Positions 23,051 through 31,631 of a stretch of DNA of 33,176 bases are shown one piece after another. This DNA is from SZUA-430 sp041477875 (GTDB taxonomy: Bacteria > Pseudomonadota > Alphaproteobacteria > Micropepsales > Micropepsaceae). Each line of letters starts with the position of its first letter. Within the stretch, counting starts at the first letter, position 1. The notes beneath the pieces were generated by a model, which saw nothing but the letters and a program-made list of their open reading frames with translations, had not been told where the DNA came from and did not search any database. The translations under genes and the position numbers were made by a program. The stretch covers positions 1 through 33,176 of the forward strand of contig JBGOVA010000020.1 in the NCBI GenBank assembly GCA_041477875.1, written 5' to 3'.

Positions 23051-25180
23051 ATGAGCGGCAGCATGGCCACCAATCAGCAGAGTTCCCAACCGCAACGCAT
23101 GGCGGTCGCGAGCGCGATGAAGATCGCGGCGGCGCACCTGGCAGAGGGACGCCTTCAGCAGGCGGAAGCGATCTTGCGGCAAGTGCTGCGGCAGCGGCCG
23201 AACCATCCCGAAGCCTTGCATCAGCTTGGCATCGTGGCGCATCAGGCGGGCAAAACGGCGCTTGCGGTTCAGCTGATCGAGCGCGCGCTCGCCGTCAATC
23301 CGAACGTCCCTCTCTACCAGGCGAACATCGGCGAGATGTACCGGCGGCTCGGCCAGCCGGCGAAGGCGATCGAACACGGCATGAAGGCGATCGCACTCAA
23401 CGCCGAGGCGCCGGAGGCGCACAACAATCTCGGGATCGCGTATTTCGACAGCGGCGACTACGAGACCGCGATCGCCTGCTATGAGCGGGCGATCGCGCTT
23501 CGGCCGCGCTTTGCCGAGGCGGTCAGCAACAAGGGCAACGCGCTGCGCCAATTCAAGCGCTTTGCCGCCGCGGAGGCCGAATATCGGCGGGCGATCGCGA
23601 TCAATCCGTCCTACGCCGAGGCATACAACAACATGGGCAGCGTACTGCGGGACCTCGAACGCCCAGCCGAGGCGGAGCCCGCCTATCGCCGCGCGATCGC
23701 GCTCAAGCCTACTTATATTGAGGCGATGAACAATCTGATCCTGGCGCTCAAGGATCTGAAGAAATACGACGAGGCGGTGCAGCTCGCGCAGGAGGTGTTA
23801 GCGCGGGATCCCAGGAACGCGGACGCGTTCGCCTATCTGGGTGCCGTCCATGTCGACCAAAAGAAGATCGAGCCGGCGTTCGAAGCGCTGAAGAAGTCGC
23901 TTTCGCTCAACCCGAACAAGCCCGAAACGCTGAATATGTTGGGGCGGGCCTCGTTTGAGGCCAACCAGCCGGCGAAGGCGATCGAGGCTTACCGGCGCGC
24001 AATCGCATTCAAGCCCGATTTCGCCGATCCCTACAACAATATGGGCAACGCGCTGAAAGAACTCGGGCGTTTCGACGAGGCGCTGAAGGCGTTCGAGACG
24101 TGCCTTTCCCTGAGCGCGGAGACGGCCGGGGCTTACGTCAACCTCGTCGATGCGATGAAGTTCACGTCGAGCGACGACAAGCATTTGCTTGCGATGGAGG
24201 ACCATCTCGCCAAGGGCGAGGCGCTGAGCGAAGAGCGGCGCATGCATTTGAGCTTCGCCGCGGCGAAGGCCTACGACGATTTGAAGCGCTACGACGAGGC
24301 GTTCGAGCGCCTGTTCGAAGGCAACCGGCTGAAGCGCAAGACGGTCGAGTATGACGAAAATGCCGTGCTCGGTTATTTCGATCGCATCCGCAACACGATC
24401 ACGGCTGAGGTCGTGCGCGAGAAGGCGGGCGGCGGCTTTGCCAGTGCGAAACCCATCTTTGTGCTCGGCATGCCGCGCTCGGGGACCACGCTGGTCGAGC
24501 AGATTCTGGCGAGCCACCCACTCGTCAAGGGCGCGGGCGAGCTCAAGGACTTGAACGACACAGTCAACAGCGTGCGCAACAAAGACGGCACTCAGGCGCC
24601 TCACCCGGAGTTCGTTCCGGTGCTGCTGCCGGCGGAAATCGCCAAGATCGGCGAAGCCTATGTGACGAAGCTGAGCCGGCATGCACACGGGGCCGAGCGC
24701 ATTACAGACAAGATGCCGTCAAATTTCTACTTTGTCGGCCTCATCCATCTTGCATTGCCAGGCGCAAAAATCATCCATATGAACCGCAACGCGGTCGATA
24801 CGTGCTTATCGTGCTTCACGAAGCTCTTCGCGGGCGAGCAGCAACAAACCTACGACCTTGCGGAATTGGGCCGATACTATCGTGCCTATCATGGGCTAAT
24901 GGCGCATTGGCGCGAGGTGTTGCCGCCCGGTTCATTCCTCGATGTCCAGTACGAAGACGTGGTCGCAGACACGGAGGGCCAAGCGCGGTGGATTCTCGAT
25001 TATTGCGGGCTCGCGTGGGATCCGCGCGTGCTTGAGTTCCACCGTACCGAGCGCCCGGTCAAAACGGCAAGCTCGTCGCAAGTGCGCCGACCGATTTATC
25101 AATCGTCGGTGGCGCGCTGGCGGAACTATGAGAAATTCCTAGAGCCCCTGACGAGGGAACTCGGCGACCTCGCGCGTTAG
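23051..25180 (+). CDS. TPR-repeat sulfotransferase family protein
   Basis: 709 aa from ATG 23051. The first part (about 25-355) is an array of about ten TPRs with the usual spacing (AHNNLGIAYFDSGDYETAIA, AYNNMGSVLRDLERPAEAEP, PYNNMGNALKELGRFDEALK). The second part is a sulfotransferase domain with the PAPS-binding loop PIFVLGMPRSGTTLVEQILA (about 468-487), then ITDKMPSNFYFVGLIHLALP and IIHMNRNAVDTCLSCF. It should transfer a sulfuryl group from PAPS to a peptide, sugar or lipid, with the TPRs holding the target. The protein is cytoplasmic by sequence. It is divergent from the autotransporter gene and overlaps the convergent IalB gene by 4 nt. No PAPS synthesis genes are nearby. Confidence 0.92.
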   Translation: MSGSMATNQQSSQPQRMAVASAMKIAAAHLAEGRLQQAEAILRQVLRQRPNHPEALHQLGIVAHQAGKTALAVQLIERALAVNPNVPLYQANIGEMYRRLGQPAKAIEHGMKAIALNAEAPEAHNNLGIAYFDSGDYETAIACYERAIALRPRFAEAVSNKGNALRQFKRFAAAEAEYRRAIAINPSYAEAYNNMGSVLRDLERPAEAEPAYRRAIALKPTYIEAMNNLILALKDLKKYDEAVQLAQEVLARDPRNADAFAYLGAVHVDQKKIEPAFEALKKSLSLNPNKPETLNMLGRASFEANQPAKAIEAYRRAIAFKPDFADPYNNMGNALKELGRFDEALKAFETCLSLSAETAGAYVNLVDAMKFTSSDDKHLLAMEDHLAKGEALSEERRMHLSFAAAKAYDDLKRYDEAFERLFEGNRLKRKTVEYDENAVLGYFDRIRNTITAEVVREKAGGGFASAKPIFVLGMPRSGTTLVEQILASHPLVKGAGELKDLNDTVNSVRNKDGTQAPHPEFVPVLLPAEIAKIGEAYVTKLSRHAHGAERITDKMPSNFYFVGLIHLALPGAKIIHMNRNAVDTCLSCFTKLFAGEQQQTYDLAELGRYYRAYHGLMAHWREVLPPGSFLDVQYEDVVADTEGQARWILDYCGLAWDPRVLEFHRTERPVKTASSSQVRRPIYQSSVARWRNYEKFLEPLTRELGDLAR

Positions 25181-25809
25181 GCCGAAATCGCGCGCGCCAT
25201 CGCTTCGAAAGATTCGCGGAAGCCGTGGAGGGGCTGGTCGACGCGGACTTTGCGGTCCTGCTCAGCGCGATCCTTGACCGTATAGATCAACGACAGCTTG
25301 GTCCCTTTGCGCATCTGCTCGACGGCCTGCGGCGGCAATGCGCCTTGGGCGATGCATTCGGTCTGCGAGCATTTCAGCGGCGCTTTGAACATCGTGTTCT
25401 CGTCGATCGCGAAGTCGACGCTGTCGGCGGCGCGCGCGGAGGGCGGCAGGCGGAACAGCATGCCGGGCGAGGATTGCGTCTTCATCATCACGACATTGAA
25501 ACCGGCGGCGAGAAGGGGCGCGTTGCCGGGACCCCTGACCATCATGCGCGCGTTGGTCCGACAGACGCGCACCGGCGAAGGCTGCGCGCCAGCTTGGAGA
25601 ACCAAGTTCTCGCAAATCAAAGTCCACAATCCGAACTTGTGCTGGCCGACAAAGCCCGGCTCGATGCGTGCGGGCACGATGGGCGGCAGGAGCTGCGCGC
25701 CTTGCGGTGCTTGCGCCTTGCGGCCCGAGAAGAAAACCGCCGCCAGCGAGATCAAGATCAACACGACCGCCGCCGCGAAGCCCATCCAGTTCGTCGAACC
25801 ATACATCGC
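25177..25809 (-). CDS. Invasion-associated locus B (IalB) family protein
   Basis: 210 aa from the ATG at 25809, with GAGG 10 nt upstream; the frame is open to 25893, but the extra 28 residues precede the TM segment and look unselected. An N-terminal TM or signal anchor (about 8-26, MGFAAAVVLILISLAAVFF) is followed by a Pro-rich linker and the IalB core: FGLWTLICENL, VCRTNARMMV, FRLPPSARAADSVDFAID, KCSQTECIAQGALPP and a final LHGFRESFEAMARAI. The four cysteines are kept as in the family. IalB proteins are periplasmic or envelope proteins of alphaproteobacteria, named from Bartonella but present in free-living species, with no settled biochemical role. Confidence 0.82.
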   Translation of the reverse strand, partial: AMYGSTNWMGFAAAVVLILISLAAVFFSGRKAQAPQGAQLLPPIVPARIEPGFVGQHKFGLWTLICENLVLQAGAQPSPVRVCRTNARMMVRGPGNAPLLAAGFNVVMMKTQSSPGMLFRLPPSARAADSVDFAIDENTMFKAPLKCSQTECIAQGALPPQAVEQMRKGTKLSLIYTVKDRAEQDRKVRVDQPLHGFRESFEAMARAISA

Positions 25810-26068
25810 CAATGACCTCAGACGTCCCACGCTCGAGTTCCAGTTCTCTTGGTTAAGGGCGCGGACAATAGGGCAGCGGGCGAAGTGCTTCAATCACGGG
25901 CGCTTGCAACCTTAAGACGCGAAACTTGCGTTCACCGCGTGCGGCGCCCGGCTCGCGCGGAAGGTTCACGGACGCGTGAGAGGGTGATAGAAGTTTCTCA
26001 GGCGAAGTAAGCGCGCGTGCCGGGGCACGTCTTCACGTTGGGCGGCGCTCTTTCGTCCTTGGAACGTC

Positions 26069-27202
26069 ATGGCCAGGTGGATCGTTTTTGCCGGCATCAC
26101 GGCGCTGCTCGCGACCGGCTACTTCGCGACCTTTTACGAGCGCGGCGGCCCGTATTGGCGCAGCGTCGGCTTCATTCCCGCCGAACTTCAGAGACGAGCG
26201 GAAGCCGCGCTCGCGCACTCGGGCGCAGGAACATGGGCGCAAGTTCAAGTCGACGGGCAGATCGCAACCTTGAGCGGCGTCGCGCCGACGGAAGCCGACC
26301 GCGACGATGCCAAGCGCGATGTGCGCGCGGCGGCGGGCTCCGGCGGGCCGTGGTGGGGCGGCATCACGCAAGTGCAAGACAAGATGACGCTTGCGCCGCC
26401 GAAGAAGCCTTACATCTGGAGCGCGGTCCGGGGTGCCGATCGGCGCATCAGCCTCAACGGCTATGTCCCGGGCCAACGCTATCGCCAAGAGATTCGCGCC
26501 GAGGCGCGCAAGCTGTTCCCGACCGGCGTCGACGATCAGATGACGGTTGCGAACGGGCACCCGACGGGGGCGTGGGCCGAAACCGCGATCTGGGCGCTGA
26601 GGCAGCTGTCGCAGTTGCAGTCGGGGGATGCACGTTTCGTCGATTCGGTGATGACGTTGCGCGGTCAGGCGCGCGATGCCGACGCGCAGGCCGCGATCTA
26701 TGCCTCGGCGAAGGCGTTGCCGCGCCCGTATCAAGGGGTCGCCGAAATCACGCTGTCGAACAGCGCCGTCTTGCCCGATGCGCCGGACGACGCGACACCG
26801 GGTCCGCCCATATTGTCGCCGGTCCAGCGGCTCGCCGCCGCCGACTGCCAGAAGCTGATCGACCGCGCGATGACCGACAACACCGTCGAGTTCGCGAGCG
26901 GGTCGGCGGAAATCAAGATGACGAGCAACGCCGTGCTCGACCGCATGGCGCACACGGCGATCGATTGCGGCAGCTTGCGCTTTCGCATCACCGGGCACAC
27001 GGACGGAACCGGCGCCGAGACCAGTGTCGCGCGCCTCAGCCAGAACCGGGCGGAAGCGGTTGCGATCTATCTCACGAACAAAGGCGTCGCGCGCGAGCGC
27101 CTTGTGACGGTCGGCGCGGGATCGTCGCAACCCGTCGCCGACAATTCGACACCCGACGGTCAGGCGCGCAACCGCCGGATCGAGATCACCGTGCTGCCAT
27201 GA
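26069..27202 (+). CDS. OmpA-family peptidoglycan-binding protein with BON-like region
   Basis: 377 aa from ATG 26069. An N-terminal hydrophobic segment (about 4-22) acts as signal anchor. The middle (about 35-265) contains BON-like repeats (VQVDGQIATLSGVAPTEADR, RISLNGYVPGQRYRQEIRAE, SVMTLRGQARDADAQAAIYA). The C-terminal OmpA domain (about 275-377) has VEFASGSAEIKMTSNAVLDR, ITGHTDGTGAETSVARLSQN, RAEAVAIYLTNKGV and ARNRRIEITVLP, with the Asp and Arg that bind diaminopimelate. It probably tethers the inner membrane to peptidoglycan. The next gene follows by 19 bp, so the two form an operon. Confidence 0.9.
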   Translation: MARWIVFAGITALLATGYFATFYERGGPYWRSVGFIPAELQRRAEAALAHSGAGTWAQVQVDGQIATLSGVAPTEADRDDAKRDVRAAAGSGGPWWGGITQVQDKMTLAPPKKPYIWSAVRGADRRISLNGYVPGQRYRQEIRAEARKLFPTGVDDQMTVANGHPTGAWAETAIWALRQLSQLQSGDARFVDSVMTLRGQARDADAQAAIYASAKALPRPYQGVAEITLSNSAVLPDAPDDATPGPPILSPVQRLAAADCQKLIDRAMTDNTVEFASGSAEIKMTSNAVLDRMAHTAIDCGSLRFRITGHTDGTGAETSVARLSQNRAEAVAIYLTNKGVARERLVTVGAGSSQPVADNSTPDGQARNRRIEITVLP

Positions 27203-27221
27203 GAACCGGACCCCAACGCCC

Positions 27222-28640
27222 ATGATGTATTTGATCGCGCAGACATGGCTGTTCCTGGGGATCGCTTGGCTGGTCGGCATCGTCGCGGGTTTCGGCCTGG
27301 CGCGCGATCAGAAGTCGCAGCGTCATCGCGAGGTCGAAGAAGAACTACGCGACGCGCGCAACCGCTCGATTACACTCGAGAAAGACACGGAGGATTTCCG
27401 CACCCGGGTGAGCGAGCTTGAGGGCTTGCCGCAAGGCGTGCGCGCTTCGCGCGTCGCGGCGCGCGACGAGATGGTCAGCCGCATCGCGACGCTCGAACGC
27501 GAGTTGGAATCGGCGCGCACAAACGAGAAGCGTTTTGGCGACGAGGCCGAGCGGCTGCGCAACGACGTCGACGGGTTTCGCACGCGCTATCTCGAAGCGC
27601 GCGCAAAGTGGGACGAGTATCAAGCGAAGGCCGAGGCGCTTGCCTCGGCGCCTCAGCCGCTCACACTCGGCGAGGCGCAGGTCGTCCCGGACGATAGCAT
27701 GCGCCAGCGCGTCATCGAGCTCGAAGGGCTTTTGGCGGACGCGGCGAGGGTGCGCGAGCGCGCGTCGGATCAGGCGCGCACGTTGGCCGCGCGCGTCAAC
27801 GACCTTGAGGCGGTCGCGAATGCGGGACGCGGCAACGGCGGCGAGCAGGCGAAGGCGCTGAACGCGCGCATCGCGGAGCTTGAGGGCCAGCTTGCGGCGG
27901 CGTCGAAAGGCGGCGACCGCACGGGCGAGCAAAGCCGGGTCTTGCAAGCGCGCGTCGTGGAGCTCGAGGGGCGTCTTGCGACGGGCATCAACGCGGCGCG
28001 CGAGAGCGATGCGCTGAAGTCGCGGATCGCCGACCTGCAGGACAAACTCGGCGAGGCGGAGGTCGCGCTGCGCAAAGCGTTCAACGCGCCGAAGGACGCG
28101 GAGCCCTTGCGCGTTCGTATCGGCGAACTCGAGGCGCAGCTTGCCGCGGCGCGCGCGGCACCAGGGGGCCCGGGCGATGGCGTGACGCTGAAATCGGTCG
28201 CAGAGACGACGGCGTTGCGCACGCGCCTTGGCGAGGTCGAAGGCAAACTCGCGGAGGCACAGCAGGCGCTGGAGAAGGCGCGCGTGCAGGCGGGCGAAGC
28301 GCAAAGCCTGCGCGCGCAGGTCACGAGCCTCGAATCGCGCCTTGCGGCGGCTGAAGAACGCGGGGGCGCGGCGGTCGGCGGAGAGGACGTCGCCCTGCTC
28401 AAGGCGCGGCTTGCCGACGTCGAGGCGCGGCTGATGTCGTCGTCGAGCACGTCGATGGAATTCGAATCGCTGCGCAGCCGCGTGATGACGCTTGAAGCGC
28501 TGCTGCATGAAGCGGCGAAGTCGCGCGACGAGGCGGCGATCCTGCGCTCCAAGGTGGCGGAACTCGACGGCCGGCTGGGCCAAGCTATGAAGGCCGTCGC
28601 CGAAACCCGGACACGCTCGCCCGAGAGCGAGAAGGTTTGA
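27222..28640 (+). CDS. Membrane-anchored long coiled-coil protein
   Basis: 472 aa. A single N-terminal TM helix (about 5-26, WLFLGIAWLVGIVAGFGLA) is followed by about 430 residues of almost continuous heptad pattern. The unit (L/A)xARxxELExxLAxA recurs, for example LNARIAELEGQLAAA, LQARVVELEGRLATG and LKARLADVEARLMSS, separated by Gly-rich breaks (AGRGNGGEQ, KGGDRTGEQ). No catalytic domain is seen. Two adjacent ATGs at 27222 and 27225 are possible starts. Being in an operon with an OmpA/BON protein, it may be a structural envelope partner of that protein, which is inference. The reverse strand also has long open frames, but these are shadows of the repeat. Confidence 0.8.
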   Translation: MMYLIAQTWLFLGIAWLVGIVAGFGLARDQKSQRHREVEEELRDARNRSITLEKDTEDFRTRVSELEGLPQGVRASRVAARDEMVSRIATLERELESARTNEKRFGDEAERLRNDVDGFRTRYLEARAKWDEYQAKAEALASAPQPLTLGEAQVVPDDSMRQRVIELEGLLADAARVRERASDQARTLAARVNDLEAVANAGRGNGGEQAKALNARIAELEGQLAAASKGGDRTGEQSRVLQARVVELEGRLATGINAARESDALKSRIADLQDKLGEAEVALRKAFNAPKDAEPLRVRIGELEAQLAAARAAPGGPGDGVTLKSVAETTALRTRLGEVEGKLAEAQQALEKARVQAGEAQSLRAQVTSLESRLAAAEERGGAAVGGEDVALLKARLADVEARLMSSSSTSMEFESLRSRVMTLEALLHEAAKSRDEAAILRSKVAELDGRLGQAMKAVAETRTRSPESEKV

Positions 28641-28791
28641 ATTCGCACGCTGTCGGTCAAGAGATCGCTCGCCGCTGACCGGTTTTGGCGCTTTCGCCAA
28701 ACCCAGCCGCTGTATTCGCGGAACATCCCCTGCGTGTGTCGGGCCTTTCTGCGGTTGACTGTGTAAGTGCTCGGCGCGAGAGTGCGCGCCG

Positions 28792-28880
28792 TCCGAAGGG
28801 GGGCCCGACAGGGCTGAGAGGCGGTAGGTTTCCGCGACCCTTTGAACCTGATCCGGTTCGCACCGGCGGAGGGATTCGGA
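28792..28880 (+). promoter_or_regulatory. TPP riboswitch (THI element) upstream of thiC
   Basis: The region carries the conserved THI-element blocks: GGGCTGAGAGG (28811-28821) and ACCCTTTGAACCTGATCCGG (28837-28856) followed by the family's ACCGGCGGAGGGA (28862-28874). The closing P1 helix is TCCGAA (28792-28797) with TTCGGA (28875-28880). Thiamine pyrophosphate binding should lower expression of the downstream thiC. The gap from the aptamer to the thiC start is 85 nt and contains the expression platform. Confidence 0.95.
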
Positions 28881-28883
28881 TTT

Positions 28884-28911
28884 GCGCGAGGCCTCGCGCT
28901 CATTCCTTCTT
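28884..28911 (+). terminator. Possible expression-platform terminator of the TPP riboswitch
   Basis: GCGCGAGGCCTCGCGC (28884-28899) is a perfect palindrome able to form a 6-bp stem with a GGCC loop, followed by the pyrimidine-rich TCATTCCTTCTT. It begins 4 nt after the aptamer. The T run is interrupted, so a weak or Rho-assisted terminator, or a purely translational switch, are alternatives. Confidence 0.4.
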
Positions 28912-28965
28912 CCGCCCGAGAATCGTTCAGCGCCAGCAACGCCTGCACGCTAGGACGGCGCCGCC

Positions 28966-30777
28966 ATGAACATTCAGCACAAGCCCAATTTCCAGGTGAC
29001 GACGGGATCGATCCCCGGATCGCGCAAGACTTATGTCGCGGGCGAGAGGCACAAAGACTTGCGCGTGCCGTTCCGCGAGGTGGCGCTGCATCCGAGTGCG
29101 GGCGAGCCGCCGATCAAGCTCTACGATCCCTCCGGGCCGTTCACGGACGAGAGCATCAAAGTCGACATTCACAAAGGCGTGGCGCGCACGCGCGAGGCGT
29201 GGGTTCTCGTGCGCGGCGACGTCGAGGCTTACGACGGGCGAGCGGTTACGGCCCAGGACAATGGCGGCGCGACGGGCGAGCGGTTGGTGTCGCCGTTCCC
29301 CGTCGTTCGCAAGCCATTGCGCGCGAAACGCGGGCGCGGCGTCACGCAGCTCGAGTATGCGCGCGCGGGCATCGTGACGGCGGAGATGGAATACGTCGCC
29401 ATTCGCGAAAACCTTGGCCGCGCGAAATCGCCGCGCGACGGCGAGGATTTCGGCGCGTCGATCCCCGACGAAGTGACGCCCGAGTTCGTGCGCGACGAAG
29501 TTGCGCGCGGGCGCGCGATCATCCCGGCGAACATCAATCACGGCGAATTGGAACCGATGGCGATCGGCCGCAACTTCCTGGTCAAGATCAATGCGAATAT
29601 CGGCAACTCGGCCGTCACGTCCTCCGTCGCCGACGAGGTCGAGAAGATGGTGTGGTCGATCCGCTGGGGCGCGGACACGGTCATGGACCTGTCGACCGGG
29701 CGCAACATTCACAACATTCGCGATTGGATCATCCGTAACGCGCCGGTGCCGATCGGAACGGTGCCCATCTATCAAGCGTTGGAAAAAGTCGACGGCGTGG
29801 CCGAAGACCTGACGTGGGAGGTTTATCGCGACACGCTGATCGAGCAATGCGAGCAGGGCGTCGATTACTTCACCGTGCATGCGGGCGTGCGGTTGCCGTT
29901 CATTCATCTGACGGCGAAACGCGTCACGGGCATCGTGTCGCGCGGCGGGTCGATCATGGCGAAGTGGTGTCTGTCACATCACAAGGAGAGTTTCCTCTAT
30001 ACGCATTTCGAGGAGATTTGCGAAATCATGCGCGCCTATGACGTGAGCTTTTCGCTCGGCGACGGGTTGCGTCCGGGGTCGATCGCGGATGCGAACGATG
30101 CGGCGCAGTTCGCGGAACTCGAAACGCTCGGCGAGTTGACCAAGGTTGCGTGGAAACACGGCGTGCAGGTGATGATCGAAGGGCCGGGCCACGTGCCGAT
30201 GCACAAGATCAAAGCCAATATGGACAAGCAGTTGAAGGCGTGCGGCGAGGCGCCGTTCTATACGCTGGGGCCGCTGACGACCGACGTGGCGCCGGGCTAC
30301 GATCACATCACAAGCGCGATCGGTGCCGCCATGATCGGCTGGTTCGGGACGGCGATGCTTTGCTACGTCACGCCGAAGGAACATCTGGGGCTACCCGATC
30401 GCGACGACGTCAAGCAGGGCGTCATCGCCTACAAGATCGCGGCGCATGCGGCTGATCTGGCGAAGGGGCATCCGGCGGCGCGGCTATGGGACGATGCGTT
30501 GTCGCGCGCCCGGTTTGAATTCCGCTGGGAGGATCAGTTCAATCTGGCGCTCGATCCGGAAACCGCGCGCGCCTATCACGACGAGACGATGCCGAAGGAG
30601 GCGCATAAGACGGCGCATTTCTGTTCGATGTGCGGGCCGAAGTTTTGCTCGATGAAGATCACGCAGGACGTGCGCGATTACGCGGCGGCGCTCGAGGAAA
30701 AGGAGCGCGGCATGGCGGAGATGAGCGACAAGTTCCGTCAGGCGGGGAGCGAAATCTACACCCCGGCGCGGAGCTGA
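28966..30777 (+). CDS. thiC: Phosphomethylpyrimidine synthase ThiC
   Basis: 603 aa, the usual length. A radical-SAM enzyme that turns aminoimidazole ribotide into hydroxymethylpyrimidine phosphate for thiamine. The C-terminal [4Fe-4S] motif CSMCGPKFC (Cys553, Cys556, Cys561) is intact. Other recognisable blocks are INANIGNSAVTSSV, IIRNAPVPIGTVPIYQAL, DYFTVHAGVRL, VSRGGSIMAKWCL, IEGPGHVPMHKI and LGPLTTDVAPGYDHITSAIG. AGGA lies 10-11 nt before the ATG. The gene is controlled by the TPP riboswitch upstream and stands alone; no other thi gene is in the window. Confidence 0.98.
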   Translation: MNIQHKPNFQVTTGSIPGSRKTYVAGERHKDLRVPFREVALHPSAGEPPIKLYDPSGPFTDESIKVDIHKGVARTREAWVLVRGDVEAYDGRAVTAQDNGGATGERLVSPFPVVRKPLRAKRGRGVTQLEYARAGIVTAEMEYVAIRENLGRAKSPRDGEDFGASIPDEVTPEFVRDEVARGRAIIPANINHGELEPMAIGRNFLVKINANIGNSAVTSSVADEVEKMVWSIRWGADTVMDLSTGRNIHNIRDWIIRNAPVPIGTVPIYQALEKVDGVAEDLTWEVYRDTLIEQCEQGVDYFTVHAGVRLPFIHLTAKRVTGIVSRGGSIMAKWCLSHHKESFLYTHFEEICEIMRAYDVSFSLGDGLRPGSIADANDAAQFAELETLGELTKVAWKHGVQVMIEGPGHVPMHKIKANMDKQLKACGEAPFYTLGPLTTDVAPGYDHITSAIGAAMIGWFGTAMLCYVTPKEHLGLPDRDDVKQGVIAYKIAAHAADLAKGHPAARLWDDALSRARFEFRWEDQFNLALDPETARAYHDETMPKEAHKTAHFCSMCGPKFCSMKITQDVRDYAAALEEKERGMAEMSDKFRQAGSEIYTPARS

Positions 30778-30798
30778 CCGCAGCGTGCCAGTGCCCGA

Positions 30799-31269
30799 CT
30801 AGGCCGCGTGGCTGAAACGGGTGCGTTGGGCGCCTTTGGTGAGGGCGCGGAACGCGTCGCCCGAAACGTGCACGAGCGTCAGGTGATCGCCGCCCTCGAA
30901 ATAGACCTCGGGGGCGTCGGCGATGCTTTCGTCCAGCACCACCGGCAGATCATAGGCCGCGCCGATGGGCGGCACGGCGCCGGTGTCGCAGTCGTCGAAC
31001 AGATTTGCGATCTCGCGCTCGGTCGCGAGGCCGAGACGGCGATCGAGCACGCCCTGAAGCGTGCTGAGTTCGACGCGATGGGTCGAGGGCACGACGGCGA
31101 GCACGTATCCCATTTCGTGATGCACGACGACGCATTTGGCCAGCCTCACGCCCGGAACATGCGCGAGGCGCGCGCTCTGGCTGGTGGTCGAGGTGCGGGG
31201 ATGGGCCACGACGTCGTAGGCGACGCCGCCATTGTCGAGAAAAGTCTTGAGCCTGGGTGAAATCGTCAT
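30799..31269 (-). CDS. YbaK/aminoacyl-tRNA deacylase-like protein
   Basis: 156 aa from the ATG at 31269, preceded by AAAGGA at good spacing; the longer frame to 31362 has no such site. It is a single YbaK/ProX editing domain: start RLKTFLDNGGVAYDVVAHPR, conserved Lys45 in RLAKCVVVHH, then STHRVELSTLQ and GAVPPIGAAYDLPVVLDESI with the GxxPPxG loop, ending FEGGDHLTLVHVSGDAF. Such enzymes hydrolyse mischarged tRNA (Cys-, Ala- or similar tRNA-Pro). The exact specificity cannot be read. It converges on thiC with 21 bp between them. Confidence 0.88.
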   Translation of the reverse strand: MTISPRLKTFLDNGGVAYDVVAHPRTSTTSQSARLAHVPGVRLAKCVVVHHEMGYVLAVVPSTHRVELSTLQGVLDRRLGLATEREIANLFDDCDTGAVPPIGAAYDLPVVLDESIADAPEVYFEGGDHLTLVHVSGDAFRALTKGAQRTRFSHAA

Positions 31270-31505
31270 CGTCCGGGTCCTTTCCTTGACACCAGAGAGG
31301 AGCGACGGCGACGATTCTCGTCTTCCGACGGTCGCTGTCAACGGCGCTGTAGCCGGCGTCACAACGGGCGGGACGGATTTTGGCGCGTTTGGCGGCGCGA
31401 TGAAACGGTATCTGAATAGAGGTCAGCGCCGCGCGTTCAGCTTTCACGGGCGCATGCTCAGATCAACGATTCGATGACATGAATCGCACCCGAGGAGAGG
31501 CCCCA

Positions 31506-31613
31506 ATGCGCGACAACGACTCAACCACGAACGCTTCCCGTCACGAATTCTTCTACATGGCGCTGTCGACGATGATCTTCATCGGTTTGGCGCTGCTTCC
31601 CCGTCTGTTCTGA
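31506..31613 (+). CDS. 35-aa single-TM small membrane protein
   Basis: ATG 31506 is preceded by GAGGAGAGG 5 nt upstream, a near-perfect ribosome-binding site. The product is MRDNDSTTNASRHEFFYMAL followed by STMIFIGLALLPRLF: a polar N-terminus and one C-terminal TM helix of about 19 residues ending next to a lone Arg. Stop TGA is at 31611-31613. Length and layout fit small alphaproteobacterial membrane proteins of unknown role. It is transcribed away from the YbaK gene. The strength of the ribosome-binding site is the main evidence. Confidence 0.62.
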   Translation: MRDNDSTTNASRHEFFYMALSTMIFIGLALLPRLF

Positions 31614-31631
31614 AGACACCAATCGGGCGCC

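Noticed and set aside
28684..28701. Hairpin TTTGGCG-CTTT-CGCCAAA after the coiled-coil gene
   Set aside because: Good 7-bp stem but no T run on the plus strand; might still be a Rho-dependent or processing signal.
27345..28948. Long minus-strand frames opposite the coiled-coil gene and riboswitch
   Set aside because: Arg/Ala/Ser-rich antisense of heptad codons; one runs through the conserved riboswitch.
31400..31477. 25-codon frame MKRYLNRGQRRAFSFHGRML upstream of the small membrane protein
   Set aside because: No ribosome-binding site and Arg-rich composition like chance frames.
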